Positions 9,793-20,600 of a DNA stretch of 64,000 nucleotides are shown in pieces. This stretch comes from Yponomeuta sedellus. Lineage: Eukaryota; Arthropoda; Insecta; Lepidoptera; Yponomeutidae. Location of the stretch: contig OW203721.1 in the NCBI GenBank assembly GCA_934045075.1, positions 22,702,181-22,766,180 on the forward strand. The letters run 5' to 3'. The notes below the pieces were generated by a model. That model had not been told where the DNA came from. It saw nothing but the letters and a program-made list of their open reading frames with translations, and ran no database searches. Position 1 is the first letter of the stretch; the number at the start of each line of letters is the position of its first letter. Both the position numbers and the translations under genes were made by a program.

Positions 9793-9952
9793 ACTTGAAA
9801 TTCTTAATTCTTTTTGCATTTATACTTGAAATTCTTAATTCTTTTTGCATTTATACTTGAAATTCTTAATTCTGCCTGCATATTTTACTTGAAATTCTTA
9901 ATTCTTCCTACATAATATGCTTGAAATTCTTTCTGCTTATTATATTTGAAAT
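9793..9952 (+). repeat. Leader tandem repeat of element 1 (about 31 bp x 5)
   Basis: Units start ACTTGAAATTCTTAATTC at about 9793, 9824, 9855, 9887 and 9920. The last two are degraded. They lie between the primer site and gag, so they belong to the RNA leader. Confidence 0.8.
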
Positions 9953-10251
9953 ACCTTATACCATACTTAAATATTTTTTACATTCATGCATACCATACAA
10001 TATTTAAATGCTTTCTTTTTCCTGAGTTCTGCTTTGGGAGGTTTAAACATTGTTTACTTGGACTGCTTGTATTATCGCTATATTCTCTCATATTTTCATA
10101 CATATTTAGCAACTTAGTTGTTAATTAAGGTTCTCTACTGTTATAATTATAATGCTATAACTTTATTTTAACAGTTTTCGCTGTTACTTTTTTACTGCTT
10201 TGAACTGTGTGCTAGCTTTAAGTGGTGTATTTTTGGGACCTATTTTTTATA

Positions 10252-11289
10252 ATGGAAGGGTCTGATAAGAACTTAGTTTCTGAGGACGAGCAGGTAGTTT
10301 CTAACAATATGGCTACTCAAACTTTAAATATTGTCACATCTGAACCTGAGAGTTTAAACCTTTTAGAGAATCATCCTCATTTGGACATGATTGATGTAAC
10401 TGTTCCTTTAGCTGCTGATGCGAATGTGAATTCCAGCTCCGTTACTCGAGCTGACTATGCAAATACTGCTTTATTTCAAACTAAATTAAATAAATATGTT
10501 GACTTGACTAAATCAAAGTTAAAATTTGACGGTTCGACTTGCGTCAGAGAATTCATACAGAGACTGGAGGAGTTTCGTCTTGCACGAGACGTTGACAGCG
10601 ACTTAATTGTCAGGGCATTTACTGAGGTGTTAGACGGTATCGCGTTACAATGGTACAGAACAATTCGTGAACGAGTTCACTCTTGGTTTACTTTAAAAGT
10701 GGAACTTCTCAAACAATTTGATAGGCTTGATTTTGATTACCAAACCGAACTTGCGTTACGCACTCGTAAACAATTACCTACGGAAAGTTTAGCGAATTTT
10801 ATTGTTGAAATTTCCTATCTCAACAATAATTTATCGAATCCTCTTGGTTTTCTTACATTGTTCGAAATAATTCGTCACAACATTTTGCCTACATACGCCG
10901 TTCATCTCATTGGCCGGAATATAACTTCACTTGATTCCTTAACTAGGCTCGGTAGAGAGGTTGAGCAATTTTTGCCCCCTGCTCCCGTGTTGACAAGTAT
11001 TTCAAACATTTCAAAAAATGCAAATATTTCAAAAAATTCAACTATTTCCAAATTTCCTAATATTTCCAAAATTTCAAATGTTTCCAACAAATCAAATTTT
11101 TCCTCGAACACGAATGTGGTACAATCTGAAGTGATTTGCATGAAGTGTCAAAAGACTGGTCATCACTTCAAATTCTGTAAAGAATTCCTTGGCAAAGTGT
11201 GTTTTCGTTGCCGTAAACAAGGAGTCACCGCTTTAGAATGTGATAAATGTAACCCTTCTGTCGAGGCATCTTGTTCAAAAAACTTGTAA
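10252..11289 (+). CDS. gag of LTR element 1
   Basis: 345 codons from ATG 10252 (a longer reading uses GTG 10222, less likely). It encodes the structural Gag that packages element RNA. The central part (residues about 85-235) reads as a retrotransposon capsid helical domain (EFIQRLEEFRLA, LQWYRTIRER). A low-complexity region of repeated N-I-S-K motifs follows (about 250-290). The zinc knuckle CMKCQKTGHHFKFC (CX2CX4HX4C) is intact at about 299-312. A second cysteine cluster, CFRCRKQGVTALEC, lacks the expected histidine. The ORF ends TTG TAA directly after a slippery heptamer, overlapping pol. Confidence 0.9.
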   Translation: MEGSDKNLVSEDEQVVSNNMATQTLNIVTSEPESLNLLENHPHLDMIDVTVPLAADANVNSSSVTRADYANTALFQTKLNKYVDLTKSKLKFDGSTCVREFIQRLEEFRLARDVDSDLIVRAFTEVLDGIALQWYRTIRERVHSWFTLKVELLKQFDRLDFDYQTELALRTRKQLPTESLANFIVEISYLNNNLSNPLGFLTLFEIIRHNILPTYAVHLIGRNITSLDSLTRLGREVEQFLPPAPVLTSISNISKNANISKNSTISKFPNISKISNVSNKSNFSSNTNVVQSEVICMKCQKTGHHFKFCKEFLGKVCFRCRKQGVTALECDKCNPSVEASCSKNL

Positions 11290-14200
11290 GGACCGGTCGA
11301 ACTCGATTTCGAACTCATGAAGTGACACGAACTTCGGCTGGTGAAAATTTAAAATTAAATTCCCCTGAACGTCCCCAGGACTTCAAAGATTGGCTTGCTT
11401 ATCTCAAAGTGTTTTTTGGAGTTCATAATGCTGCACCTATCCTATTCGTCAAGAACAATGACCAACGTCCATTTTTGGAGTTCCAAGTGGGCGAGAAAAA
11501 GTTCTCTGGTTTATTGGACAGCGGAGCAAATCATTGTGTATTAGGTTCTAATTTACACTTAGAGTTTCAAAAATTAGGTTTCAAGATCAGACCGTTGCGT
11601 AAGATCGCTCGTACCGCTGATGGATCGAAGACGGATATCCTTGGAGTCATGAACTTGCCTATAACATGCGACTCGGTCACTCATAATATTACTTTTATGG
11701 TAATTCCTTCATTTAAACCGCCTATTATATTAGGATTTGATTTCTGGCTACAATTCGGCTTAGCCGACAATCTATTTAAAAATATCACGTTCGTGAACGA
11801 TTCCGAAATTAAAATTTGTGCAGTTACTGCTGCCACTGAGTTGTCTCCTTCTCAAAAAGAACAATTAGATGAAATAATAAAACTTTATGAGGATATTTCA
11901 TATGAAAAGAATGGTTTGGGCTTAACCCACCTTGTGGAACACGAAATAGTGACTACTGGTTCTCCTATTAAACAACGATATTGGCCTTTAAGTCCTGCTA
12001 AACAAAAAGAATTATACGATGAGGTTGAGATTTTATTAAAAGAAGGTATAATTCAACCTTCGAAATCTCCTTGGAGCTCTCCTGTCTTAGCAGTAGATAA
12101 AAAAGATGGTGGTATTCGACTGTGCTTGGACTCGCGTAGATTAAATTCTGTTACCGTGAAGGATTCTTATCCACTTCCTTATACTACACGTATTCTTGAT
12201 AATCTCCGTGATGCAAAATTTATTTCAGCTATTGATTTGTCAAAGGCGTTCCTACAGATCCCGCTTGCTGTTTCCTCCCGTGAAAAGACAGCTTTCGTTG
12301 TCCCCGGCAAAGGTTTATATGAGTTTGTACGTATGCCTTTTGGGTTGACCAACGCTCCGGCAGAATTACAGCGTTTAGTTGATAAACTGTTTGGTCCTGA
12401 GTTCGACAGTCATGTATTTTGTTATTTGGATGATTTAATACAGGTTTCCACTGATTTTCAAGCACATTTAGATCTACTTCGTAAGATTCATAAAACCTTG
12501 AAGGAAGCTGGTTTAACGGTAAATCTCAAAAAATGTTCCTTTTGTAAAGAAAGATTGCGTTATTTGGGTTACATCGTTGATGGTGATGGCTTACATACTG
12601 ATCCTTCCAAACTGGACGTCATTGAAAATTTTCCACGTCCTACAACTGTAAAGCAGTTGCGTAGTTTTCTAGGTATGTGCTCCTATTATCGCCGATTTAT
12701 TTCCAAATTTGCTGACCTTGCATCTCCTTTGACACGTTTGACTGGTGGTAGTAAAAATTCAAAACATTCACTTATTTGGAACTCTGAAGCTGAAAATGCA
12801 TTTGTTGCTTTAAAACAATCATTAGTATCATCCCCTGTTTTACAATGTCCTAATTTCGAGAAGCCTTTCTTTTTACATTGTGATGCTAGTTCTGTAGGCA
12901 TTGGAAGTGTTCTAAGTCAAGAAGATGACGATCATTCTCAACATCCTATTGCGTTTTATTCTCGAGCTTTATCTAAGTGTGAGCAAAATTATAGTACAAC
13001 TGAAAGAGAACTTTTGGCAATTTTAGATTCAATTGAACATTTTCGACCTTATATTGAAGGCATGAAATTTACTGTTATTACAGATCATGCTAGTTTAAAA
13101 TGGTTACTCGGTTTAAGCAATCCTAGTGGACGCTTAGCTCGTTGGGCTGCTAGAATTTCTCAATTTACATTTGACATTATGCATAAAAAAGGCTCTTTAC
13201 ATGTGGTTCCTGATACGCTTTCTAGAATTGAAGTGGCTTCACTTTTTGTTGATGAAGTACAAATCGTTGCACCTGATGATGAAATAACAGATGTTTGGTA
13301 TAGAAATATTTTCATAAATTGTCAAAAATATCCTGTACGTTTTAAAAATTATAGAGTTGAAAACGAAATACTATATAAATATTGCAAAGCAAAGTATTCT
13401 TTAAATTCAAATTTAGACTGGAAAATTGTTATTCCTAAAGAAAACATTTTGGATACTATTCGAAATAATCATGATGATGTAAATTCAAGTCATTTAGGTA
13501 TTCATAAAACCTTAAATAAATTAAAAGTTCACTATTTTTGGCCTAAAATGTTTGATGATGTTCGTAAATTTATCAATTCTTGTGATACATGTAAAGCTTA
13601 TAAGCACTCTAATTCTCCACCTTTTGGTACAATGATAAATCCTAAAACTGTTGATCGCCCTATGGTGATGCTTTCTATTGATATTATTGGAATTTTACCT
13701 CGTACATATTCTGGTCATCGTTATATTTTGTCTGTAGTAGATGTGTTTACCAAGTATTGCTGGATATTCCCGCTGGTCAATGCTACAACTCGCGCCGTAG
13801 TAAAGTTCCTTGAGAAAGATGTATTCCTGAAGTTTGGGGTTCCCAAGGTCATTGTTTGCGATAACGGTTCACAGTTCATTTCTAAAAATTTTGTAGACTT
13901 TTTACATCAATATAATATAAATAAAATATTTTATAATACTTTATATACTCCTCAGAATAATCCTGTTGAGAGGTATAATCAAACTATTGAAACTTGTATA
14001 TCCTGCTTTGTTAGAGATGATCATAGAAGATGGTCTCAATTTCTTCCTCATGTTCAGTTGGCTTTGAACAATAGTGTTAATTTAGCTACGGATTTAACTC
14101 CGAATTTTTTGATGTTCGGTAGAGAACTGATAATTGACGCTTCTTTGCATCGATTCAATGATTCTCTTGATTTAGATACCATTGATTTTTCTACTAGGCA

Positions 14201-14513
14201 AACCTTTGCTGATTCTTTATCCATTCTCAAAGACATTTTTGAGAAGGTTTCTTCTTCTTTGTTGGACGCATATAAGCGTAACGCGGCCAACTATAATAAA
14301 GGTCGTAGGGTGGTTTCTTATAGTGTAGGTGATATTGTTTGGAGGCGTAACTTTGTTCAATCTAATGCTGCTCATTATTTTTCTGCTAAGTTGGCTCCTA
14401 AGTTTATTAAATGTAAAGTCGTAAATAAAATTTCAAATAACGTGTATGTTTTAAAGAATCTTCCTAATGGGAAAGTTGGTCGTTTTCACGTTAAAGACAT
14501 AATCAAAGTTTAA
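11271..14513 (+). CDS. pol of LTR element 1 (protease, RT, RNase H, integrase)
   Basis: Open frame of about 1,080 codons, -1 relative to gag, with no initiator of its own, so expressed as Gag-Pol. Protease active site LLDSGANH near residue 82. RT with SPVLAVDKKDGG and catalytic YLDD near 384. RNase H with HCDASSVGIG near 537. Integrase zinc domain H..H..C..C (SSHLGIHK near 739; CDTCKAY near 770) and DD35E core: SIDII (about 802), VCDNGSQF (863), NPVERYNQ (899). The C-terminal basic domain reads RRNFVQ..AAHYFSAKLAP. No stop or frameshift within; all catalytic residues visible are kept. Confidence 0.93.
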   Translation: MFKKLVRTGRTRFRTHEVTRTSAGENLKLNSPERPQDFKDWLAYLKVFFGVHNAAPILFVKNNDQRPFLEFQVGEKKFSGLLDSGANHCVLGSNLHLEFQKLGFKIRPLRKIARTADGSKTDILGVMNLPITCDSVTHNITFMVIPSFKPPIILGFDFWLQFGLADNLFKNITFVNDSEIKICAVTAATELSPSQKEQLDEIIKLYEDISYEKNGLGLTHLVEHEIVTTGSPIKQRYWPLSPAKQKELYDEVEILLKEGIIQPSKSPWSSPVLAVDKKDGGIRLCLDSRRLNSVTVKDSYPLPYTTRILDNLRDAKFISAIDLSKAFLQIPLAVSSREKTAFVVPGKGLYEFVRMPFGLTNAPAELQRLVDKLFGPEFDSHVFCYLDDLIQVSTDFQAHLDLLRKIHKTLKEAGLTVNLKKCSFCKERLRYLGYIVDGDGLHTDPSKLDVIENFPRPTTVKQLRSFLGMCSYYRRFISKFADLASPLTRLTGGSKNSKHSLIWNSEAENAFVALKQSLVSSPVLQCPNFEKPFFLHCDASSVGIGSVLSQEDDDHSQHPIAFYSRALSKCEQNYSTTERELLAILDSIEHFRPYIEGMKFTVITDHASLKWLLGLSNPSGRLARWAARISQFTFDIMHKKGSLHVVPDTLSRIEVASLFVDEVQIVAPDDEITDVWYRNIFINCQKYPVRFKNYRVENEILYKYCKAKYSLNSNLDWKIVIPKENILDTIRNNHDDVNSSHLGIHKTLNKLKVHYFWPKMFDDVRKFINSCDTCKAYKHSNSPPFGTMINPKTVDRPMVMLSIDIIGILPRTYSGHRYILSVVDVFTKYCWIFPLVNATTRAVVKFLEKDVFLKFGVPKVIVCDNGSQFISKNFVDFLHQYNINKIFYNTLYTPQNNPVERYNQTIETCISCFVRDDHRRWSQFLPHVQLALNNSVNLATDLTPNFLMFGRELIIDASLHRFNDSLDLDTIDFSTRQTFADSLSILKDIFEKVSSSLLDAYKRNAANYNKGRRVVSYSVGDIVWRRNFVQSNAAHYFSAKLAPKFIKCKVVNKISNNVYVLKNLPNGKVGRFHVKDIIKV
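11277..11283 (+). promoter_or_regulatory. -1 ribosomal frameshift slippery site A AAA AAC
   Basis: In gag frame the codons read TCA AAA AAC TTG TAA, a canonical X XXY YYZ heptamer two codons before the gag stop. pol is open in the -1 frame across exactly this point, as expected for a Gag-Pol fusion made by -1 slippage. I did not resolve a downstream pseudoknot. Confidence 0.8.
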
Positions 14514-15100
14514 AATTTATTTTCCTTTTAACCTTTTCGGACTATTAGTATTTGCAATATTAGGGTACGGCTTTTGATAGAGAAGGTGATTTTGTAAAGA
14601 TGATGAATGTTGTATGAAAGGAATATAGCCTATGAAAGAGAAAGAATGTAAGAAAAATCCTCTATATACAATTACTAATTTCAAATTCAATACTTACCAT
14701 ACTTAGGACATGTTGGATTAAATAAATTCCCATTCTAAATTAAAACACTATAAGAAAGTTTTTGTATATTATATTGTATAAAATTTTATGAGTTGTATAA
14801 AATTTTATATTCTGCATACCTCTCTAATTTAGCTGTCTAGCTAATCATATTGTCCATATAAATATTTAAGCTAACTAGCTGTACATACCTTAAGTTTAGC
14901 CACCGTAGTTTAAGTTGTAAAGAACCTCGGATTTGACACATACATACATTCTCGATTTTGACTTATTCCCTTGTTGTATCAGCTTCGTTTTGGACGGCGT
15001 TGTCTGATCAACCAACATTTATTGCACTCTCCGGATTGTAGAGGGTAGCAATAAAACCTTTTGAGGCTTTGGTCTCTCATACATACCATAACATATTCTT
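14514..15100. other. Noncoding 3' region of element 1, AT-rich part
   Basis: No ORF. The position is where env sits in errantiviruses, but there is no envelope-like coding sequence here. Confidence 0.6.
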
Positions 15101-15107
15101 TACATCG

Positions 15108-15320
15108 TGCGTGGAAGTCTGGAAGGTTGTTGATCCAGTCACATTGTTTCATCTTACTTTTTTGGTCGTTGTGCATGGAAGTCTGGTGGGTTGTTGTTCC
15201 AGTCACACCGTTCCACCTTTTTGTTACAGCTTTGAATATAAAGCTGTAATGAACATTCATACCATATACTGAGCTCCGTGCATGGAAGTCTGGTGTTTTG
15301 TTGTTCCAGTCACGTAGACT
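15108..15320 (+). repeat. Three-copy repeat in the 3' region of element 1
   Basis: Three units with GTGCRTGGAAGTCTGG and TTGTTGNTCCAGTCAC, starting near 15108, 15172 and 15278. They are irregularly spaced. Confidence 0.75.
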
Positions 15321-15434
15321 CATATCTTCATTTTATTGGGGTTTATTTTGAAAGGTGATGTTCTACTTTTAGACTCATCGGGGTTTGTGTTTGTTTCGGG
15401 GGCGATTCTTTTTCTAGATTTGTCCTATGCATTT

Positions 15435-15990
15435 CAACTAGAGTCAGTGGCGAGGGTGCCTAACTGAACTTCAAATGGTTCTTCGGTAGGTTTAGTTTTC
15501 TTAAGAGTCAGTGGCGAGGGTGCCAAACTGAACTTAAAATAGTTTTTCTTAGGTTTAGTTTTTTTTAAGAGTCAGTGGCGAGGGTGCCAAACTGAACTTA
15601 AAATAGTTTTTCTACAGGGTTATTATTCTTAAAGTCAGTGACGATGGTGTCTAACTGAATTTTATTTAGTTCTTTATTTACTTTATGGATGTTAAGTTTT
15701 GGTGAAGTTTTTGAGTCAGCGACGAATGTGTCTAACTGATCTTCTATCATGCATGCATATAGCGTTATGATTCCATTTACTCCGTTACATTTCATAATTC
15801 TAATTCTGCATAATTATGATTCCAATTTCTATACATACGTGGAAGATCGTCTCAGCGACGGGTTTGCCGTTTTGATCTTCAATATTATCTAATATACCAT
15901 ACTCATTATTGTATTAGAGTTTTTTGTTTATTCCTATTTTTATTTCCTATGGAGGTTTAAAGTCAGCGACGATTGTGTCCGTCTGGTGGT
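15435..15990 (+). repeat. Degenerate tandem repeat in the 3' region of element 1
   Basis: Units of about 64 bp with AGTCAGTGGCGAGGGTGCC and AACTGAACTT at about 15441, 15505 and 15569. Increasingly diverged units follow at about 15631, 15712, 15850 and 15960, keeping TCAGYGACG. No coding potential. It lies just upstream of the purine tract and right LTR. Confidence 0.8.
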
Positions 15991-16077
15991 AAAGATTTTC
16001 ATTATTAGCTTTCTTTTTCATACTTTGAAGTTTTTCATAAAGACTTTCAGTCTTTATTTTTCTGGGGTGGGGTGTGA

Positions 16078-17692
16078 TGTAGCGTTGTATTTTCGCTACA
16101 TTGGCATTAAGCCAGTTTTTGGATTCTTTCTATTTACACGATACATTTGTTTACCAGTTTTGACAGGTAGCAGTACTTTTCTTAGGGTTACCCTATCGAA
16201 CCTTATTTTGAGTAGGTTCTGTGGAGGAACATAGTTTATTTAATCTCTGTTTTAAAACGGAAGTTCGTGTAGTGATGTGTTTTGTTCTTTTTGGATCGTG
16301 AATAGACCCTTTTAAAAAAAAACATTATCCAACGACATTTTGACGTTCGTTGAAGTCTTCATACGAGACACCACAATGGAACAAAGTGGTTGATCTCGAG
16401 ATAGACGGCGTAAGCCGTTCCTATTTTTGTGATCGGCGTGTCTAGCGACCGATCACCCTATTATTCTTCTTCCCGGTTTTCGGGCTTTTTCCTCCATGTC
16501 CCCGGAAATATAGACGGGACATGTCTTGATCTTTTTTTCTATATGCACATTTTCTCTTACAGAATTTTATATAAACTATTAACGACAATGGAGTATCGTC
16601 GTTATATTTAACCTAAAGAAACTCGACTTTCTAGTCGGGTTTTTTTTTTTATTATTATTATTATAAATAAATATTCTGCCATTCGAAATTTCCTAATTAC
16701 TACATAATGCTTCGGGATTGAGCCGGAGAGTGGTGAGGACTGCGGGTTCCTGAGTACCCAGAGTTGGACGTCCGCAGGTTCCATCCAGATGTTTTATATA
16801 TTACCTATGTTATCCGGTATGTTTCCTTTTAATTTTCTGCGGAGAGAAGCATTCCCAGAGGCGATGCCCTCTATACTTTAAATAACTTGAAAGCGATAAT
16901 CCAAGTAGTTTTGGTACAAATTTAAAACAAGTAGTTTCGGTACAAATTTAAAATAAGTAGTTTTGGCTAAATTTAACTTTATTAGAACTTCCTTAGGGTT
17001 TCAGATAATTCACCAAGTTATTGTGTTGTTTATCATAAATTTTCACTAGGATCTAACGGCTAGTGGTTAAGTTTCCACATTGACCGACTTCCTCGCTACT
17101 TGACTTTCTGAGGGGTGGAGCAACTTGACTACTGACCTGGTGATACCTACAGCCACTTAACCTGCTAAGTTATAAATTTTAAACCTCCATGGTGAGCGGC
17201 CTTAAGCCATATGTAAGATCTTGCAATATATAGATATTTAAACATTAAACTAGTTTCTTTGATCTCCTTCAGCAGACTCAATTCATGCCCGCCTTGAGAT
17301 TAAAACCCAAGCGCTTTACCTACTACTATCCACGGTATCTTCTTTTAGTGCTGGCCTGGCGCCCGAGTTCTAATTTATTTTTTTCAGCCTATCTTCTAAT
17401 TGTTTTATAGTAGAGGGGTTAAATTAATAAGCTGTTTCTCTTATATTTCTATTTATTTGCATTTCATTTGGTCAGTGCTAAACATTCCTCTAAAAGTGGG
17501 TTCTTATTGAACATCAAGAAGAGCCTCGCCTTAATTGAAAGTTCAATCTGAACTCAACCAAATTAAACGTAACTTAAATAAGCTAACCAACTTATTTTTT
17601 TAAAATATTGCCTAACCTAACCAACTAAAATTCTTTATAAAATACATAAATAAAAAAAAATTTTTTCTTTTTTTTTTTAAAAAATTATTACA
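16078..17692 (+). repeat. 3' LTR of element 1 (1,615 bp)
   Basis: Same length as the 5' LTR, with two substitutions noticed. It is preceded by purine-rich GGGGTGGGGTGTGA and followed by the AACA duplication. Confidence 0.93.
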
Positions 17693-17699
17693 AACAGCA

Positions 17700-18065
17700 G
17701 ATCAAACTTTACTCAATCATAACTCACTATATACTTGCAGCCTATGGACTAAATACAGCCTCACTATATACTTGCAGCCTATGGACTAAATACAGCCACA
17801 AGTCGTTAAGTGCCCTCCGTGTCTAATACAACAACGCACTCAGGGTGCTGTTGCGGCTGCCCCGCTGGTGCAGTGCGTCGAGTATGTTCGCGAGCGCCCG
17901 CGTCGATGGCTTCCACGCCACACTTCGCAAGCGCTGCGCCTCAGCACTGAGTAGGCTGCAGGCCAGCGGCAACGGCATCCTGGCGTGCATAGCAGACCGG
18001 TTTGACGGTCGCTTCCTAACCCACTGGGTTAGGATTCATTTAAATAGTAATAATAAGTACTAACA
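17700..18065 (+). pseudogene. Non-LTR retrotransposon RT C-terminal remnant
   Basis: Decayed coding similarity to the C-terminus of a lepidopteran LINE. SLYTCSLWTKY and SLSALRV are followed by YNNALRVLLRLPRWCSASSM and ARVDGFHATLRKRCASAL. A stop lies between RV and YNN. A 37-bp stretch (CACTATATACTTGCAGCC..) is tandemly duplicated at 17725-17799. Element 1 inserted at its left edge. Confidence 0.65.
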
Positions 18066-19870
18066 TAGTGTAAGCAATTATCTGTGTAACTAACATTTTA
18101 TTTGTGTATCTGTTGTAATATGGATTTGATTTAAAGTCTGAAATAAACATTATAATAATAAATAACTGAGTAAGTACATGGTTGTAAAGGCGGACATGCA
18201 AAATGTTTACACAAACTTTTTGCATTGTAACACTATGTTACAAGCTAACTCAGGCTGGTCTCTTTCTGCTTATGGAACAGTTAACGTCTACCAAAATTTG
18301 GAAATATCAGTTCACTTTTTGTTCAAGCATCTTTCATTACAAATCTTTCAATGCCTATAAGCAATGCCAAATGATTTAATTTGTTTCAGGAAATATGCCC
18401 ATTTCCTTTTTCTAAAACAAAACACAGTATAAAAAACATTCAAATTATGTGATTAAATTTTCCCATTAGAAAACTGAGCAAACATTTGCTCCTCACTAAC
18501 AAACTATGATATCAATATGTATGATTCTACTGTGACTTAGATGCCGATAGCCATTTAAACATCTTTTTAACAGACCACAAAAAGGTTCTCAATTCAACCA
18601 TTTCGACCGTGTTGTGTAATCGAGAAAAGATTCCAGTAAACATTCAGGAGTGTCCTCATTTTGTTAAATCTAGATACATATAGAAATTATATCTACTAGC
18701 AAGAACACATTTGAAAATTTTGCTACTATGACAATTCCCAAATATGGGAGTGTAACTAGCAGGTGTTGGTTGTTTTCCCAAAGTAGCACCAAAACTATTT
18801 GATTGAAACTCATTGCGTTTATAGAACAGGACAGGTCTATTGAACAGGTACGGTGGAGCCTGCTTCCCCGTCAGGCCGCACCGCAACACTCAGGAATACA
18901 CATTAACTTAAAAACAAACGGTTTCCATGCATTCTCATCTCTTTTTCAAGTAATTGGGTGTACCCATGCATGCACTTGGAATGCGAACAACGAAATAGCG
19001 ATTGTTTAATTAAAAGCATGTGAAAACAGAATTGACAGGTACTAACGTTTTATGCGATAGGGTATCCTGCAGAGGGAGACCGCTAGACACTGGCGTACAA
19101 GTCCGATAAAGTTTTTAAGAAATCCATTGTCCTTCGCATACTATCTCTTAAATCGGTGATGGAATTCGTACGTTTGCATTTTCGCTGCACGATAGCACTG
19201 CTTATAAGGACATATTTGCACTCGTGCACGAATAACACATTTCGACAATGAACTCACTGAGCTCACCAAAGAATAGCACCTTGAATAACAACGCACGTTG
19301 TGTCTTTCAAATGGTTTTTACACACTGTCCAAGTCGCAGGTGTACACAAATAACAAATTTACACAAACAGTCTTTAGTGGAAATTAATTTGATAGTACTC
19401 TGAATTACACTTTGTCGAATTAAAATGACAAAAGATTAATTTCTTCTCGATCTTCTTCCATGAAAATTGACGAAAATCGTACACTTTGACGTTTTAATTC
19501 TCCATCTAAAAGTGCAGTCATAGATTTATAGCCTTTCAGCCTAGTAAAGAGTTTACTTATTCATCAGTTATGTCTTTATGTAGCTCTAATAGAAATTTTA
19601 CACATCATTGATAGGTTTATAATTAAACCTATCAATAATATTCCAGTTAATAATTATTTATTATTAAGATAAAAATTTTCTTGTTCGAACATGATTCGAA
19701 TCAAAGAGTATATGACCACTAATTCGAATAATAATTGATTTTCGGTCTTTTTAATCTGTGGGTAATCTTGCCACTCAGAACAACTAAAGCTATTGTTCTT
19801 GTTCTGAAGTCTTGCCACCACTTGCCACATACATGCTATAAATACAAATATGTACCCATACTACATATAT
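18066..19870. other. No gene seen
   Basis: About 1.8 kb of AT-rich DNA without convincing ORFs. The one item of note is a small palindrome at 19608-19637 (ATTGATAGGTTTA, 4-nt spacer, complement). Confidence 0.5.
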
Positions 19871-19877
19871 TTATGAA

Positions 19878-19975
19878 TAAAGGATGTTTGGATGTTTGTT
19901 TGTTACTCAATCACGCATAACGGCCGAACAGATTTATATGAAACTTGGCTTACAGATAGACAAGATCTGCCTCCC
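19878..19975 (+). repeat. Dispersed repeat (ACTCAATCACGC..GATTTATATGAAACTTGG type)
   Basis: Contains GGATGTTTGGATGTTTGT, CTCAATCACGCATAACGG and GAAACTTGGCTTACAGATAG. Relatives occur at 51800-51880, 57595-57690 and 60868-60960 in this window. Family class not determined. Confidence 0.55.
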
Positions 19976-20299
19976 CCTACTGTGCAACGGTCCACTGTGT
20001 TTGGTTTTCAATTTCATTCGGTTTCTTGCTGCAAGGACTCCCGAATGTGGATGAGAAAAAAATATAACGTTATATTAACCCTCAATAGACTAGAAAAATA
20101 AAAAAATCTTATGTAGTATTGGAAATTATTCCAAAAAAATTCGAATCTTATATAAGACATGAGTATGCAATGAACAAACATGCACATTTAAAAATATGTC
20201 ATTAGAAGCATTTATGCATATTATTATTATGTGATGAAAATAATATGCAAACAGTAGGGCGCATTAATTTATTTTGAAAACTAATAAACTCGTGTTTTT

Positions 20300-20600
20300 T
20301 TTATCTTTATTTATTTCGGGACTTTTGTCCTGGTGGGACAATGTCAGCCCCATCGTACCTTATACCTATTGTCTAATCAACTAAACAACCTTATAACTAA
20401 AAAAATAAATAAATCTGGCTGCACTTGACTGCGGTTCTGCTTGTAGGTATGCTTTGATAAGCTCCTACATCTAAGATATTTACATTAAATTCTTGAACTA
20501 AAACCTGTCTTTTCTGAGCGTTCCGGCCACATTCCACCAACAAATGAGTCACATCATCCACTATACCTACCGCACAACTCACAATTGGGAGAATCCATCT
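20300..20600 (-). pseudogene. Possible LINE C-terminal zinc-finger remnant
   Basis: Minus-strand reading GIVDDVTHLLVECGRNAQKR resembles the cysteine-rich tail after non-LTR reverse transcriptases (pattern ..DxxHLLxEC..). It is short and isolated, so confidence is low. Confidence 0.35.

Larger units (their letters stand above)
8157..17692 (+). mobile_element. Complete Ty3/gypsy LTR retrotransposon (element 1)
   Basis: 9,536 bp flanked by a 4-bp AACA duplication (8153-8156, 17693-17696). Two 1,615-bp LTRs start TGTAGCG and end TTATTACA. Order: LTR, 480-bp leader with tandem repeats, gag, pol (PR-RT-RNaseH-IN), 1.56-kb noncoding repeat-rich 3' region, purine tract GGGGTGGGGTG, LTR. The PR-RT-RH-IN order and gag zinc knuckle place it in Ty3/gypsy; the RT sequence recalls the Osvaldo/Ulysses group, but that is inference. 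No env ORF is present. Both ORFs are intact, so it could be active or very recently so. Confidence 0.95.

Noticed and set aside
9793..9952. Regular repeats considered as a CRISPR array
   Set aside because: Units are head-to-tail tandem repeats without unique spacers, inside a retrotransposon leader of a eukaryote.
14514..16077. Search for an envelope gene in element 1
   Set aside because: No ORF of useful length, no signal peptide or transmembrane segment. The region is made of tandem repeats.
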